Shown one piece after another: positions 51,614 to 58,640 of a DNA stretch of 64,000 nucleotides. The notes under the pieces were generated by a model. It saw nothing but the letters and a program-made list of their open reading frames with translations. It was not told the DNA's origin and searched no databases. Numbering within the stretch: position 1 is the stretch's first letter; each line of letters opens with the position of its first letter. The position numbers and the translations under genes were made by a program. The DNA comes from G963677485 sp942492855 (GTDB lineage Bacteria; Armatimonadota; HRBIN16), in assembly GCA_942492855.1 (NCBI GenBank), contig OW818647.1, forward strand, positions 2,542,001 through 2,606,000. The letters run 5' to 3'.

Positions 51614-51675
51614 CTCATGGTCAGTGCCACCGCCAATACCTACCAACAACCACACGAAAGTGAGGCTGACACGGA

Positions 51676-52620
51676 TTGTCGAAGCTTAAATACGCACTGC
51701 TTTTTCCGGGGCAAGGCTCACAGAGTTCGGCGATGGGTGCCGACCTGCTTGCCCAGTATCCTGAAGCAGCAGATATGGCCGCTCAAGCTGACACAGCATT
51801 AGGGCGATCGGTCACTGATCTTCTCACCACTGCCGATGATGCCACACTGAAGCAGACTATCAATTCCCAACCCTCTCTTTACTGCCTTAGCCAGGCCATC
51901 CTGGCTGTTTTGCGCAGAAAAACTCCTGTGGCACCTGCAGCAGTTGCTGGACACAGTCTGGGCGAGTATGCGGCGTTGTCAGCGGCTGGTGTTATAAGCT
52001 ATCAGCAGGGGTTGGGGCTGATCGATGCCCGTGCACAAGCGATGGACCGGGCCGCTGCAGCCCATCCTGGCTCCATGGCGGCGATATTGGGATTGGACGA
52101 CGGTTTGATCACTGAAGCCTGCCTCGAGGCCAGCTCTGAAGGAATAGTCACCCCGGCCAACTACAATAGCCCTGGCCAAGTGGTCATCTCGGGTGAGAAA
52201 GCGGCAGTAGAAGCCGCCTGTTCGCTATGCAAGCAGAAGGGTGCCAAACGTGCCCTCATGCTGCCCGTCTCAGGTGGGTTTCACAGCCAGTTGATGGCAC
52301 CGGCCGCAGAGGAGCTCCATGGCCTATTTGCAGCCACAGAATGGAAAGACCCTCAAACAACTCTCGTGATGAATGTTACAGCTCAACCGCCTTCCTCCGC
52401 ATCGGAAATCTCTGGGCTCATGCTCAGGCAGATTACCAGCTCAGTGATGTGGAGCCAAAGCCTGGTTTATATGCACGAGATGGGCGTTGAGTTGTTTATC
52501 GAAGTTGGTCCTGGTGAGGTTCTGTGCGGGTTAGTGAAGCGCACGCTCCCGGGAGCTCAGACAATGCGGTGCGGCAAGCCCGAGGAAATAGTGGCTGTAG
52601 CCGAAAGAATAGGAGTATAA
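51676..52620 (+). CDS. fabD: Malonyl-CoA:ACP transacylase
   Basis: A 314-residue FabD, loading malonate onto ACP. LFPGQGSQ opens the chain, the nucleophile S94 lies in GHSLGEYAA, the catalytic histidine in GGFHSQLM, and YNSPGQVVISG is conserved. The TTG start is fixed by homology; no strong ribosome site is seen. It is 1 base from fabG. The usual fabH is missing between plsX and fabD. Confidence 0.95.
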   Translation: MSKLKYALLFPGQGSQSSAMGADLLAQYPEAADMAAQADTALGRSVTDLLTTADDATLKQTINSQPSLYCLSQAILAVLRRKTPVAPAAVAGHSLGEYAALSAAGVISYQQGLGLIDARAQAMDRAAAAHPGSMAAILGLDDGLITEACLEASSEGIVTPANYNSPGQVVISGEKAAVEAACSLCKQKGAKRALMLPVSGGFHSQLMAPAAEELHGLFAATEWKDPQTTLVMNVTAQPPSSASEISGLMLRQITSSVMWSQSLVYMHEMGVELFIEVGPGEVLCGLVKRTLPGAQTMRCGKPEEIVAVAERIGV

Positions 52621-52621
52621 C

Positions 52622-53374
52622 ATGCGTTTCCAAGGAAAGATAGTATTAGTAACCGGTGGTGGAGCAGATACACGTGGTATAGGTTACTGCATCGCCAGTG
52701 CCTTTGGGCGTGAAGGGGCTTATGTCGTCGTAGCCGACTATGTGGAGGCCAATGCACAGCGCGTGGTGGACGACATCATTGCGGCCGGCGGACAGGCCGA
52801 AGTGTTGCAGATGGACGTCAGCAATGCTGACAGCGTGAACGCAGGCTTCAAACAACTGCTGGACAAGCACGACCGGCTTGATGTGCTGGTGAATGCCGCG
52901 GGCATCACCAAAGACGGCCTGATCATGCGCATGTCTGAAGGCGATTGGGACGCCGTCATGAATGTGAACCTCAAAGGTTCATTCCTGACTACAAAGGCTG
53001 CTACTAAGCCGATGATGAAACAGCGCAGCGGAGCCATCGTGAATATCGCATCGATCATGGGCCAGATCGGCAATGCCGGCCAGGCCAACTACGCCAGCTC
53101 AAAGGGAGGGTTGATCGCCCTGACGAAGTCGACCGCTAAAGAACTGGGTTCACGAGGAATCCGAGCGAATGCGGTGGCCCCAGGCTGGATCGAAACCGCC
53201 ATGACCGACAAGCTTCCCGACAGCGTGCGCGAAGGTATGATGACCAATGTACCCCTGGCTCGTTTGGGTAGCGGAGCGGATGTAGCCAAAGTAGTGCTGT
53301 TCCTGGCAAGTGATGATGCAGGTTATGTAACCGGTCAGACCTTGACTGTTGACGGCGGGCTGGTTATGATATAA
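52622..53374 (+). CDS. fabG: 3-oxoacyl-ACP reductase
   Basis: A 250-residue short-chain reductase acting on beta-ketoacyl-ACP. The catalytic tyrosine and lysine are in NYASSKGG, the serine in VNIASIMG, and the NAVAPGWIETAM segment is typical of FabG. The nucleotide loop is odd: TGGGADTRGIG has three extra residues compared with the usual TGxxxGIG, giving it a look nearer to FabI. Position between fabD and acpP supports fabG. Confidence 0.92.
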   Translation: MRFQGKIVLVTGGGADTRGIGYCIASAFGREGAYVVVADYVEANAQRVVDDIIAAGGQAEVLQMDVSNADSVNAGFKQLLDKHDRLDVLVNAAGITKDGLIMRMSEGDWDAVMNVNLKGSFLTTKAATKPMMKQRSGAIVNIASIMGQIGNAGQANYASSKGGLIALTKSTAKELGSRGIRANAVAPGWIETAMTDKLPDSVREGMMTNVPLARLGSGADVAKVVLFLASDDAGYVTGQTLTVDGGLVMI

Positions 53375-53450
53375 ATTGAGCTGCATCGCGCAGTTTAAAC
53401 AGAAAACCAAATATCCCTTACATACCATAAATGGAGGATACCAGAATCCC

Positions 53451-53684
53451 ATGGAAATTTTCGATCGAGTGAAGAAAGTCGTCGTAGAGAAACTCAACGT
53501 CGACGCCGGTGAAGTAACCGCAGATGCAGCATTCATGGACGACCTGGGTGCAGACTCATTGGACCTCGTTGAGTTGGTAATGGCTCTTGAAGAAGAGTTC
53601 GAAATTGAGATTGCCGACGAAGATGCAGAGAAAATCCGCAAAGTATCCGATGCTGTCAGTTATGTCGAAAGCAAACTGAGCTAA
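53451..53684 (+). CDS. acpP: Acyl carrier protein
   Basis: A 77-residue acyl carrier protein. I start it at ATG 53451, which has GGAGGA upstream; an open stretch before it is not ACP-like. The phosphopantetheine site is S36 in DLGADSLDLVELVM, and the chain is strongly acidic. It carries growing acyl chains between the Fab enzymes. fabF follows after eight bases. Confidence 0.96.
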   Translation: MEIFDRVKKVVVEKLNVDAGEVTADAAFMDDLGADSLDLVELVMALEEEFEIEIADEDAEKIRKVSDAVSYVESKLS

Positions 53685-53692
53685 GCTAGAAG

Positions 53693-54928
53693 ATGTCCAA
53701 TTCCCGAAAGACAATCGTAATCACGGGACTGGGAGCTGTGACTCCTTTCGGTAAGAGTATCCCCACGTTGTGGAGTAATCTACTGGCAGGCTCCACATCA
53801 TCGAGACGCATCCTTGATATGGATGTTGAAAACCACCCCATACAGATTGCTTGCCAGGTCCTGGATTTCGATCCGCAACCATACATTGATGCCAAAGCAG
53901 AAAAGCGTATGGACCGGTTTACGAAATTCGCCGTGTGGGCGGCTTGTGAAGCCGCCGCCGATGCAGGGATCACCGAAGGCACTGTGGACCCTGAACGGTT
54001 TGGTGTTGTGATTGGCTCGGGGATGGGTGGCATCATCACCATTGAAGAGCAGCACATCATCTTCCTCGAACGCGGTGCCGGTCGTTTAAGCCCGTTCATG
54101 ATACCCAACATGATCTCCAACATGGCCGCCGGCCAAGTAAGCATGACCCTGGGTGCGAAGGGGATTACCTTGTGTGTGACCACAGCCTGTGCGAGTGGTG
54201 CTAACAGCGTAGGTGAAGCCGCGGAGGTCATCCAAAGGGGCGACGCTGACATGATGGTTGCGGGTGGGTGCGATGCCACGATCAGCCCGTATGCCTTAGG
54301 CGGGTTTAACGCTTGCAAAGCACTAAGCCGTCGTAATGATGCCCCCGAACGCTCGAGCCGTCCATTTGACAAAGATCGCGACGGATTTGTGATGGGTGAA
54401 GGTGCCGGTGTCCTAATATTGGAGACACTTGAGCACGCGAAAGCCCGTGGTGCCAAAATCTACGCTGTGTTAGCGGGGTATGGATCCACCTCAGATGCCT
54501 TCCATGTGACCTCACCTGATCCCGAGTGTGTTCAAACCTCACGCTGTATGAAGACGGCTATCCAAAAGGCTGGCATAAGCGTATCTGATGTGAGCTATGT
54601 GAATGCGCATGGCACATCAACCCCAACGAATGACAGGCTCGAAACCAAATCGATCAAGATGGCTGTGGGTAGTAATGTACCAGTCAGCTCCATCAAAGGC
54701 AGCACTGGGCACCTGATGGGTGCCGCTGGTGCCGTTGAGGCGATTGTATCGGTGTTGGCCATTCGCGACCAGATATTGCCACCGACTGCTAATTACGAAG
54801 TCCCAGACCCAGAGTGCGATCTGGACTACGTGCCGAATGTTGCCCGCAAGGCGGTAGTCAACGCAGTGCTTAGCAACTCGTTCGGATTTGGTGGACACAA
54901 TGCCTGTCTCTTGTTAACCAAGCACTAG
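53693..54928 (+). CDS. fabF: 3-oxoacyl-ACP synthase II
   Basis: A 411-residue KASII condensing enzyme. The active-site cysteine C166 is in TTACASGANS; the two histidines are in NAHGTSTPTND and GSTGHLMGAAGA. VTPFGKSIPTLW and SNSFGFGGHNACL are typical ends. It is the last gene of the cluster, closed by a strong terminator. Confidence 0.96.
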   Translation: MSNSRKTIVITGLGAVTPFGKSIPTLWSNLLAGSTSSRRILDMDVENHPIQIACQVLDFDPQPYIDAKAEKRMDRFTKFAVWAACEAAADAGITEGTVDPERFGVVIGSGMGGIITIEEQHIIFLERGAGRLSPFMIPNMISNMAAGQVSMTLGAKGITLCVTTACASGANSVGEAAEVIQRGDADMMVAGGCDATISPYALGGFNACKALSRRNDAPERSSRPFDKDRDGFVMGEGAGVLILETLEHAKARGAKIYAVLAGYGSTSDAFHVTSPDPECVQTSRCMKTAIQKAGISVSDVSYVNAHGTSTPTNDRLETKSIKMAVGSNVPVSSIKGSTGHLMGAAGAVEAIVSVLAIRDQILPPTANYEVPDPECDLDYVPNVARKAVVNAVLSNSFGFGGHNACLLLTKH

Positions 54929-54951
54929 ATATCGGCATATAGAGTGTAGCG

Positions 54952-54987
54952 CACCCCCAGCCAGATGATGGCTGGGGGTGTTTTTTT
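54952..54987 (+). terminator. Intrinsic terminator after fabF
   Basis: A perfect twelve-base stem CACCCCCAGCCA / TGGCTGGGGGTG with loop GATGA, followed by seven T, 23 bases past the fabF stop codon. Confidence 0.95.
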
Positions 54988-55035
54988 AGCCACGTTGCCG
55001 CGGGTTTAGTCACACAGTCCATTACCCACATCTCC

Positions 55036-55226
55036 CCGCCGCGCCCTGAAGGACGGCGGCTTTTTTAACCGGTAAGCCGGCAGGAAGCCGGCTGCAGGCA
55101 TGAAATCTGGTTTGAGAACGTGTAAAAACGGTGAGGTATGGTGTCATTGCACTTGGTGTCTCGGTATTTCAGACGTTTTTAGACGGCTTTTCGGATAAGA
55201 AGCCGCCGTCCTTCAGGGCGCGGCGG
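55036..55226. repeat. Inverted-repeat element with 27-bp perfect arms
   Basis: Arms 55036-55062 and 55200-55226 (core CCGCGCCCTGAAGGACGG) are exact reverse complements. The first is followed by TTTTTT. Part of the arm (18 bases) recurs at 16329-16346. The interior of 137 bases has a GCCGGC-rich hairpin and no open frame. Confidence 0.75.
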
Positions 55227-55660
55227 AGTGGCATACACCATCATATAACGATAAAACACCACGGACCGACATGTGGGTAATAGACTGGGTTTAGTCACCC
55301 AGTCTATTCCCCAAAAATACAGATTGTGGTTTTGCGTTGTGTATCAATACATTCCGCCCTACCACGCGCTAAAGCACAGTCTATTACCCACAAATGTAAC
55401 TGAAGCACCGCCACGCGCTAAAGCACATGGCTATTGACCGGCCAAGCCTGCTGAAGCAGGCTGCACCACTTCGCCTTGTGGCTGGATGCGGCACCCAGAC
55501 TGCTTCAGCAGGCATGTAAGTAACAGGCCGGGGCGCCCCTTGTGGGCGCCCGTATTACCGGGGCATGGCGTGCCGTGCCCGAATCGCGGGCCCGATCAAC
55601 ATGCCAATCGTAGGGGCGACCGGCCGGTCGCCCCAATAGGGCCACCACAAGGGTGGCCCC

Positions 55661-55795
55661 TACGACCGTATCAGTTACAGCCTGGGCTGCCGTGCCAGCA
55701 CGGGCAGGTGCTTTTCAGGTCAATAGCCGAGACATTTATGTCGCGGAATCGGCGACTGTTGGCTCCGTAGATATTTGTGGGTAATAGACTGATAT
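55661..55795 (+). repeat. Composite 130-bp dispersed repeat, copy 2
   Basis: Same block order as at 18356-18486: CGACCGTATCAGT, GGGCAGGTGCTT, CCGAGACATTTATGTCGCGG (55727-55746), GGCTCC, TTTGTGGGTAATAGACTG. A partial copy of the first blocks is at 62797-62850. Confidence 0.75.
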
Positions 55796-56043
55796 TTATG
55801 CGAGGAGTCGTAGGTCATATACGTGTTGTTCATTTGTATGTAAAAGACTGGGGTCCTTCACCGCACGGCTGATGATTTTTGGCCGGCGTCGCTGTACTCC
55901 GGCCGACGTTGGCAGCCCCCTGTCTGATGGATGACCATCGAAGTTAACATAACTATGCGATGCAGGAAATGCCCATATGTATGGCCAACATATCACAGTA
56001 ACGTGTCATATATCACACAGACTAGAATATAAGGGGTGACCCA

Positions 56044-57672
56044 GTGAATTTGGTTCCTAATGGAGATTTCAAGAGCCTTGCTGGGTGGAAAACATCCAAC
56101 CCGGCACTCGTACAGGTCGGGATAGAAGCCGCCGATGGTGTGCCTAATGTGAAGATCAGCTCTGACCCTCAGGCACCTGAAGGGACCGAATCGACCGCCA
56201 TCTGGCAGATGCTGGATATCAAGAGCTTTGATGCCAAAGCTGAATACCGGCTGAGATTCCGTGCCAAGTCGGACCACTTCCCTCAGGAATACAACCTGTT
56301 CCTGGGCATGATGCAGGGTGAGCAGCTTCCGTTCACTGTGGGTTACGAGTGGCGGCAGGTGGGTGTGGCCTGGCAGGATGTGCGGCTTGACTTCCGCGAT
56401 GTGAACACTGTCTCTACCGCCATTAAACTCATGATCCAAGTAAAGGCCCCTGGCAGTGTGTGGATCAGTGATTTGCGTATTGAGCAGTTGCCTGCAGGCA
56501 CGATCGGGGCAGAAGAGCGGCTGCTGAAAGACCTGCCCAAATATGTGGGCTCCTCCCAGCATGTCAAGATCACCGCAGACCGGCGTTTTACTGTCAAGGG
56601 CAAACCATTCTTCCCGATTGGTCTGTGGGGGATTGATTACCCCAATGAAAGACATATGGACGACTTGCAGTCGTTCGGGTTCAACGTCACCGGTACCGGC
56701 CACCTTTCGGCCCGTGGTGCCAGTGGTGTGAAGGCGTTCCTTGACCAGCTTCAGACGCGTGGCCTGATGGCCATCGGGGTGCTTCGGTATGCACTAAGCC
56801 CCCAGACCCCTGGTATCGAGGCGGAAGTGGAGCGTATGAACGGCATACACAAACCTGTGATGGATGTGACTCGCGTGCATCCTGCCTTTTTCGCATATGA
56901 TATCGGCGATGAGGTGGCATGGGCGGGGAATGACATCTCAGCACTGGCCAAGGGAGCTCACTTTATACGTGAGTGTGACCCAAACCACCCGATATTCACC
57001 AATGCGGCCCCTCGGGGGAGCATCGCTAGCCTGCAGCGCTACTACCGGTTCGTCGACATCGGCGGAAGCGATATCTATCCGTGGTGGAATGGGGAACTCG
57101 ATAAGCACTCGGATTTGCCCAACAAAACATACTCAGTGGTCGGCGATGAGACGATCAAGAACCTGCAAGCGATGGGCAAGAACAAACCCGTGATCATGAC
57201 GCTGCAGGCTTTCGGATGGTCTGAGGGCACACCCGATGAGGCCCTTAAAGCTAAGGGCTACACCTACCCGCCGCAGAACCTGATCCGGTATATGGTTTAT
57301 GATGCCATTGTGTGCGGTTCGACTGGGATATTGATGTTCCAAGACGCACGCTATGACTACATCAATCCCAAGGTGAAGGCGATGGGGCTGGAGCTAAAGG
57401 CGATGCACAATGTGCTGGCCTCACCGAATGACCCTAAGGGTGCGAAATCGGCCGATAAACGGCTTAAGCTGATCACCAAGCTCTACCGAGGCAAGCGCAC
57501 CATCATCGCAGTCAACCGGTCCGGAAGTGGTGTCAAATGCCGGATCACCGTGCCCTCGGGTACGAAAGTCTGGCAGGAGAAGTCCAGCCGTCGAAGGCTC
57601 GATGTCACACGGCAAGGATTTACTGAGAGCTTCGAGCCGTGGGGTGTGGGTATCTACGAGCAGATCGGGTAG
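56044..57672 (+). CDS. Glycoside hydrolase-like protein (N-terminal jelly-roll, TIM barrel)
   Basis: A 542-residue protein. Residues 1-160 form a CBM-like beta sandwich (NLVPNGDFKSLAGWKTSN, then SVWISDLRIEQLP). Residues about 170-470 resemble a TIM-barrel glycosidase of the GH2/GH5/GH42 kind: FFPIGLWGIDYPNERHMDDLQ, AFFAYDIGDEVAW with a possible catalytic acid, GGSDIYPWW and VVGDETIKNL. A short C-terminal beta domain follows. The GTG start has a weak AAGGGGTGA site, and there is no signal peptide, unlike the other glycosidases here; an in-frame stop lies just upstream. It may have lost its export signal or act inside the cell. Confidence 0.7.
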   Translation: MNLVPNGDFKSLAGWKTSNPALVQVGIEAADGVPNVKISSDPQAPEGTESTAIWQMLDIKSFDAKAEYRLRFRAKSDHFPQEYNLFLGMMQGEQLPFTVGYEWRQVGVAWQDVRLDFRDVNTVSTAIKLMIQVKAPGSVWISDLRIEQLPAGTIGAEERLLKDLPKYVGSSQHVKITADRRFTVKGKPFFPIGLWGIDYPNERHMDDLQSFGFNVTGTGHLSARGASGVKAFLDQLQTRGLMAIGVLRYALSPQTPGIEAEVERMNGIHKPVMDVTRVHPAFFAYDIGDEVAWAGNDISALAKGAHFIRECDPNHPIFTNAAPRGSIASLQRYYRFVDIGGSDIYPWWNGELDKHSDLPNKTYSVVGDETIKNLQAMGKNKPVIMTLQAFGWSEGTPDEALKAKGYTYPPQNLIRYMVYDAIVCGSTGILMFQDARYDYINPKVKAMGLELKAMHNVLASPNDPKGAKSADKRLKLITKLYRGKRTIIAVNRSGSGVKCRITVPSGTKVWQEKSSRRRLDVTRQGFTESFEPWGVGIYEQIG

Positions 57673-57684
57673 AGGCGCACTGGT

Positions 57685-58053
57685 ATGCTAAGGTCGATGA
57701 TGCAGGTGTACGTTAAGGGTAGTGTAGAAGCTGTTCAGTTATATGATCAAGCTTTCGGTGCTCAATTGATCTGCGAACACCGGAATGAAGACGGCAGCTT
57801 TCTGCACGCCGAACTGTGTGTATATGGACAAATCGTGGCAGTATCCGAATCTAGAGATGCTGAGATCACAACAGGCAATACGATGCAGTTTTGCCTACAT
57901 TTCGGTGAAGACAACAAGCACCTTGTCGAAAAAGCGTATGAGGTGCTTAAGCAAGATGCGACCATCACGGCACCATTGGGGCCTTGCTTCTTTAGTCCCT
58001 GTATGGTTGGCCTGATTGACAGGTTCGGCGTCAACTGGTGTTTGTTTGCGTAG
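57685..58053 (+). CDS. VOC/glyoxalase-fold protein (PhnB-like)
   Basis: A 122-residue PhnB/3-dmu-9_3-mt-type member of the vicinal-oxygen-chelate superfamily. Pattern: VYVKGSVEAVQLYDQAFGAQ at the start, HAELCVYGQIVAVSE in the middle and GLIDRFGVNWCLFA at the end, where the family usually has 'D.fGv.W'. Function unknown. It follows the glycosidase-like gene by 12 bases, probably in one transcript. Confidence 0.85.
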   Translation: MLRSMMQVYVKGSVEAVQLYDQAFGAQLICEHRNEDGSFLHAELCVYGQIVAVSESRDAEITTGNTMQFCLHFGEDNKHLVEKAYEVLKQDATITAPLGPCFFSPCMVGLIDRFGVNWCLFA

Positions 58054-58640
58054 GAGCTGGATATGCGCTATAGGAGTTGGTTCCCTCTCGCCGCGACATA
58101 AATGTCTCGGCTATTGACCCTTCCAAGCCTGCTGAAGCAGTCTTCATGAACGTTATCTTTCTCGGCAAGGAGCTCCGCAGCCCGGTTTAGCGGGCTTGTT
58201 GATCAGTAGCCGAGACATTTATGTCGCGGCACATGGTCGATACGATTCCAATCCGTATTTGTGGGTAATTAACTGGGTGACTAAAACCGCGGCAGCGTGG
58301 CTGGTCACCTGCGATATGGGCTGACCGGCCTCGCGGTGACGGGTTCCATCGCCCCAGGGGGCTCCATCACCCGTCGCTGATCAAATGGCTACCCGCGTCG
58401 CTTCGCTCCAGCGGGTGCTGGCGGAGGACGCCCGGCGCCCGCTTGCGGGCTGCGATTGCTTAGCCGCGCGGTGAGGGAACCCCGTTAGGGGACGCCAGTC
58501 CCGTGGGGTGACCAAACCCGCGGCAGTGTGGCTGGTCACCTTCGATATGGGCTGACCGGCCTTGCTGTGACGGGTTCGGCTATCCGCCAGACCACCCTGG
58601 ACATAACTTTTCATGGCTCAGCAGTTGCCACAACCCGCTA
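58054..58640. other. Gene-free repeat cluster between VOC and dockerin genes
   Basis: No gene is supported. It contains inverted copies of the CCGAGACATTTATGTCGCGG repeat (58091-58110 and 58210-58229), an AGCCTGCTGAAGCAGTCT copy (58126-58143), a GTGGGTAATTAACTG piece near 58261, and a 72-base direct repeat (58275-58346 and 58506-58577), with ACCCGCGTC...GCGGGT hairpins between. Confidence 0.7.
58275..58577 (+). repeat. Pair of 72-bp direct repeats
   Basis: GGGTGACTAAAACCGCGGCA...GTGACGGGTTC (58275-58346) and its close copy (58506-58577) lie 231 bases apart and differ at about eight positions. A third, inverted fragment is at 54988-55013. Each contains GGTGAC...GGTCACC-type inverted pairing. 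Confidence 0.75.

Larger units (their letters stand above)
54988..56040. other. Gene-free repeat cluster (about 1 kb)
   Basis: No gene is supported. It holds: an inverted fragment of the GTGAC-CCGCGGCA repeat (54988-55013) also found at 58.3-58.6 kb; 27-base perfect inverted repeats (55036-55062/55200-55226); several GTGGGTAATAGACTG / CAGTCTATTACCCAC copies in both directions; a palindrome AGCCTGCTGAAGCAGGCT (55445-55462) with an inverted relative (55497-55514); GGGCGCCCCTTGTGGGCGCCC; a TAGGGCCACCACAAGGGTGG unit (55637-55670); and composite repeat copy 2 (55661-55795). Confidence 0.7.

Noticed and set aside
54988..55800. Repeat-rich spacer as a CRISPR array
   Set aside because: Repeat units differ in length, spacing and direction and there are no regular unique spacers or cas genes.
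58381..58614. Minus-strand open frame in the 58-kb repeat cluster
   Set aside because: It is made of repeated sequence (direct repeat and hairpins) and looks like chance coding.
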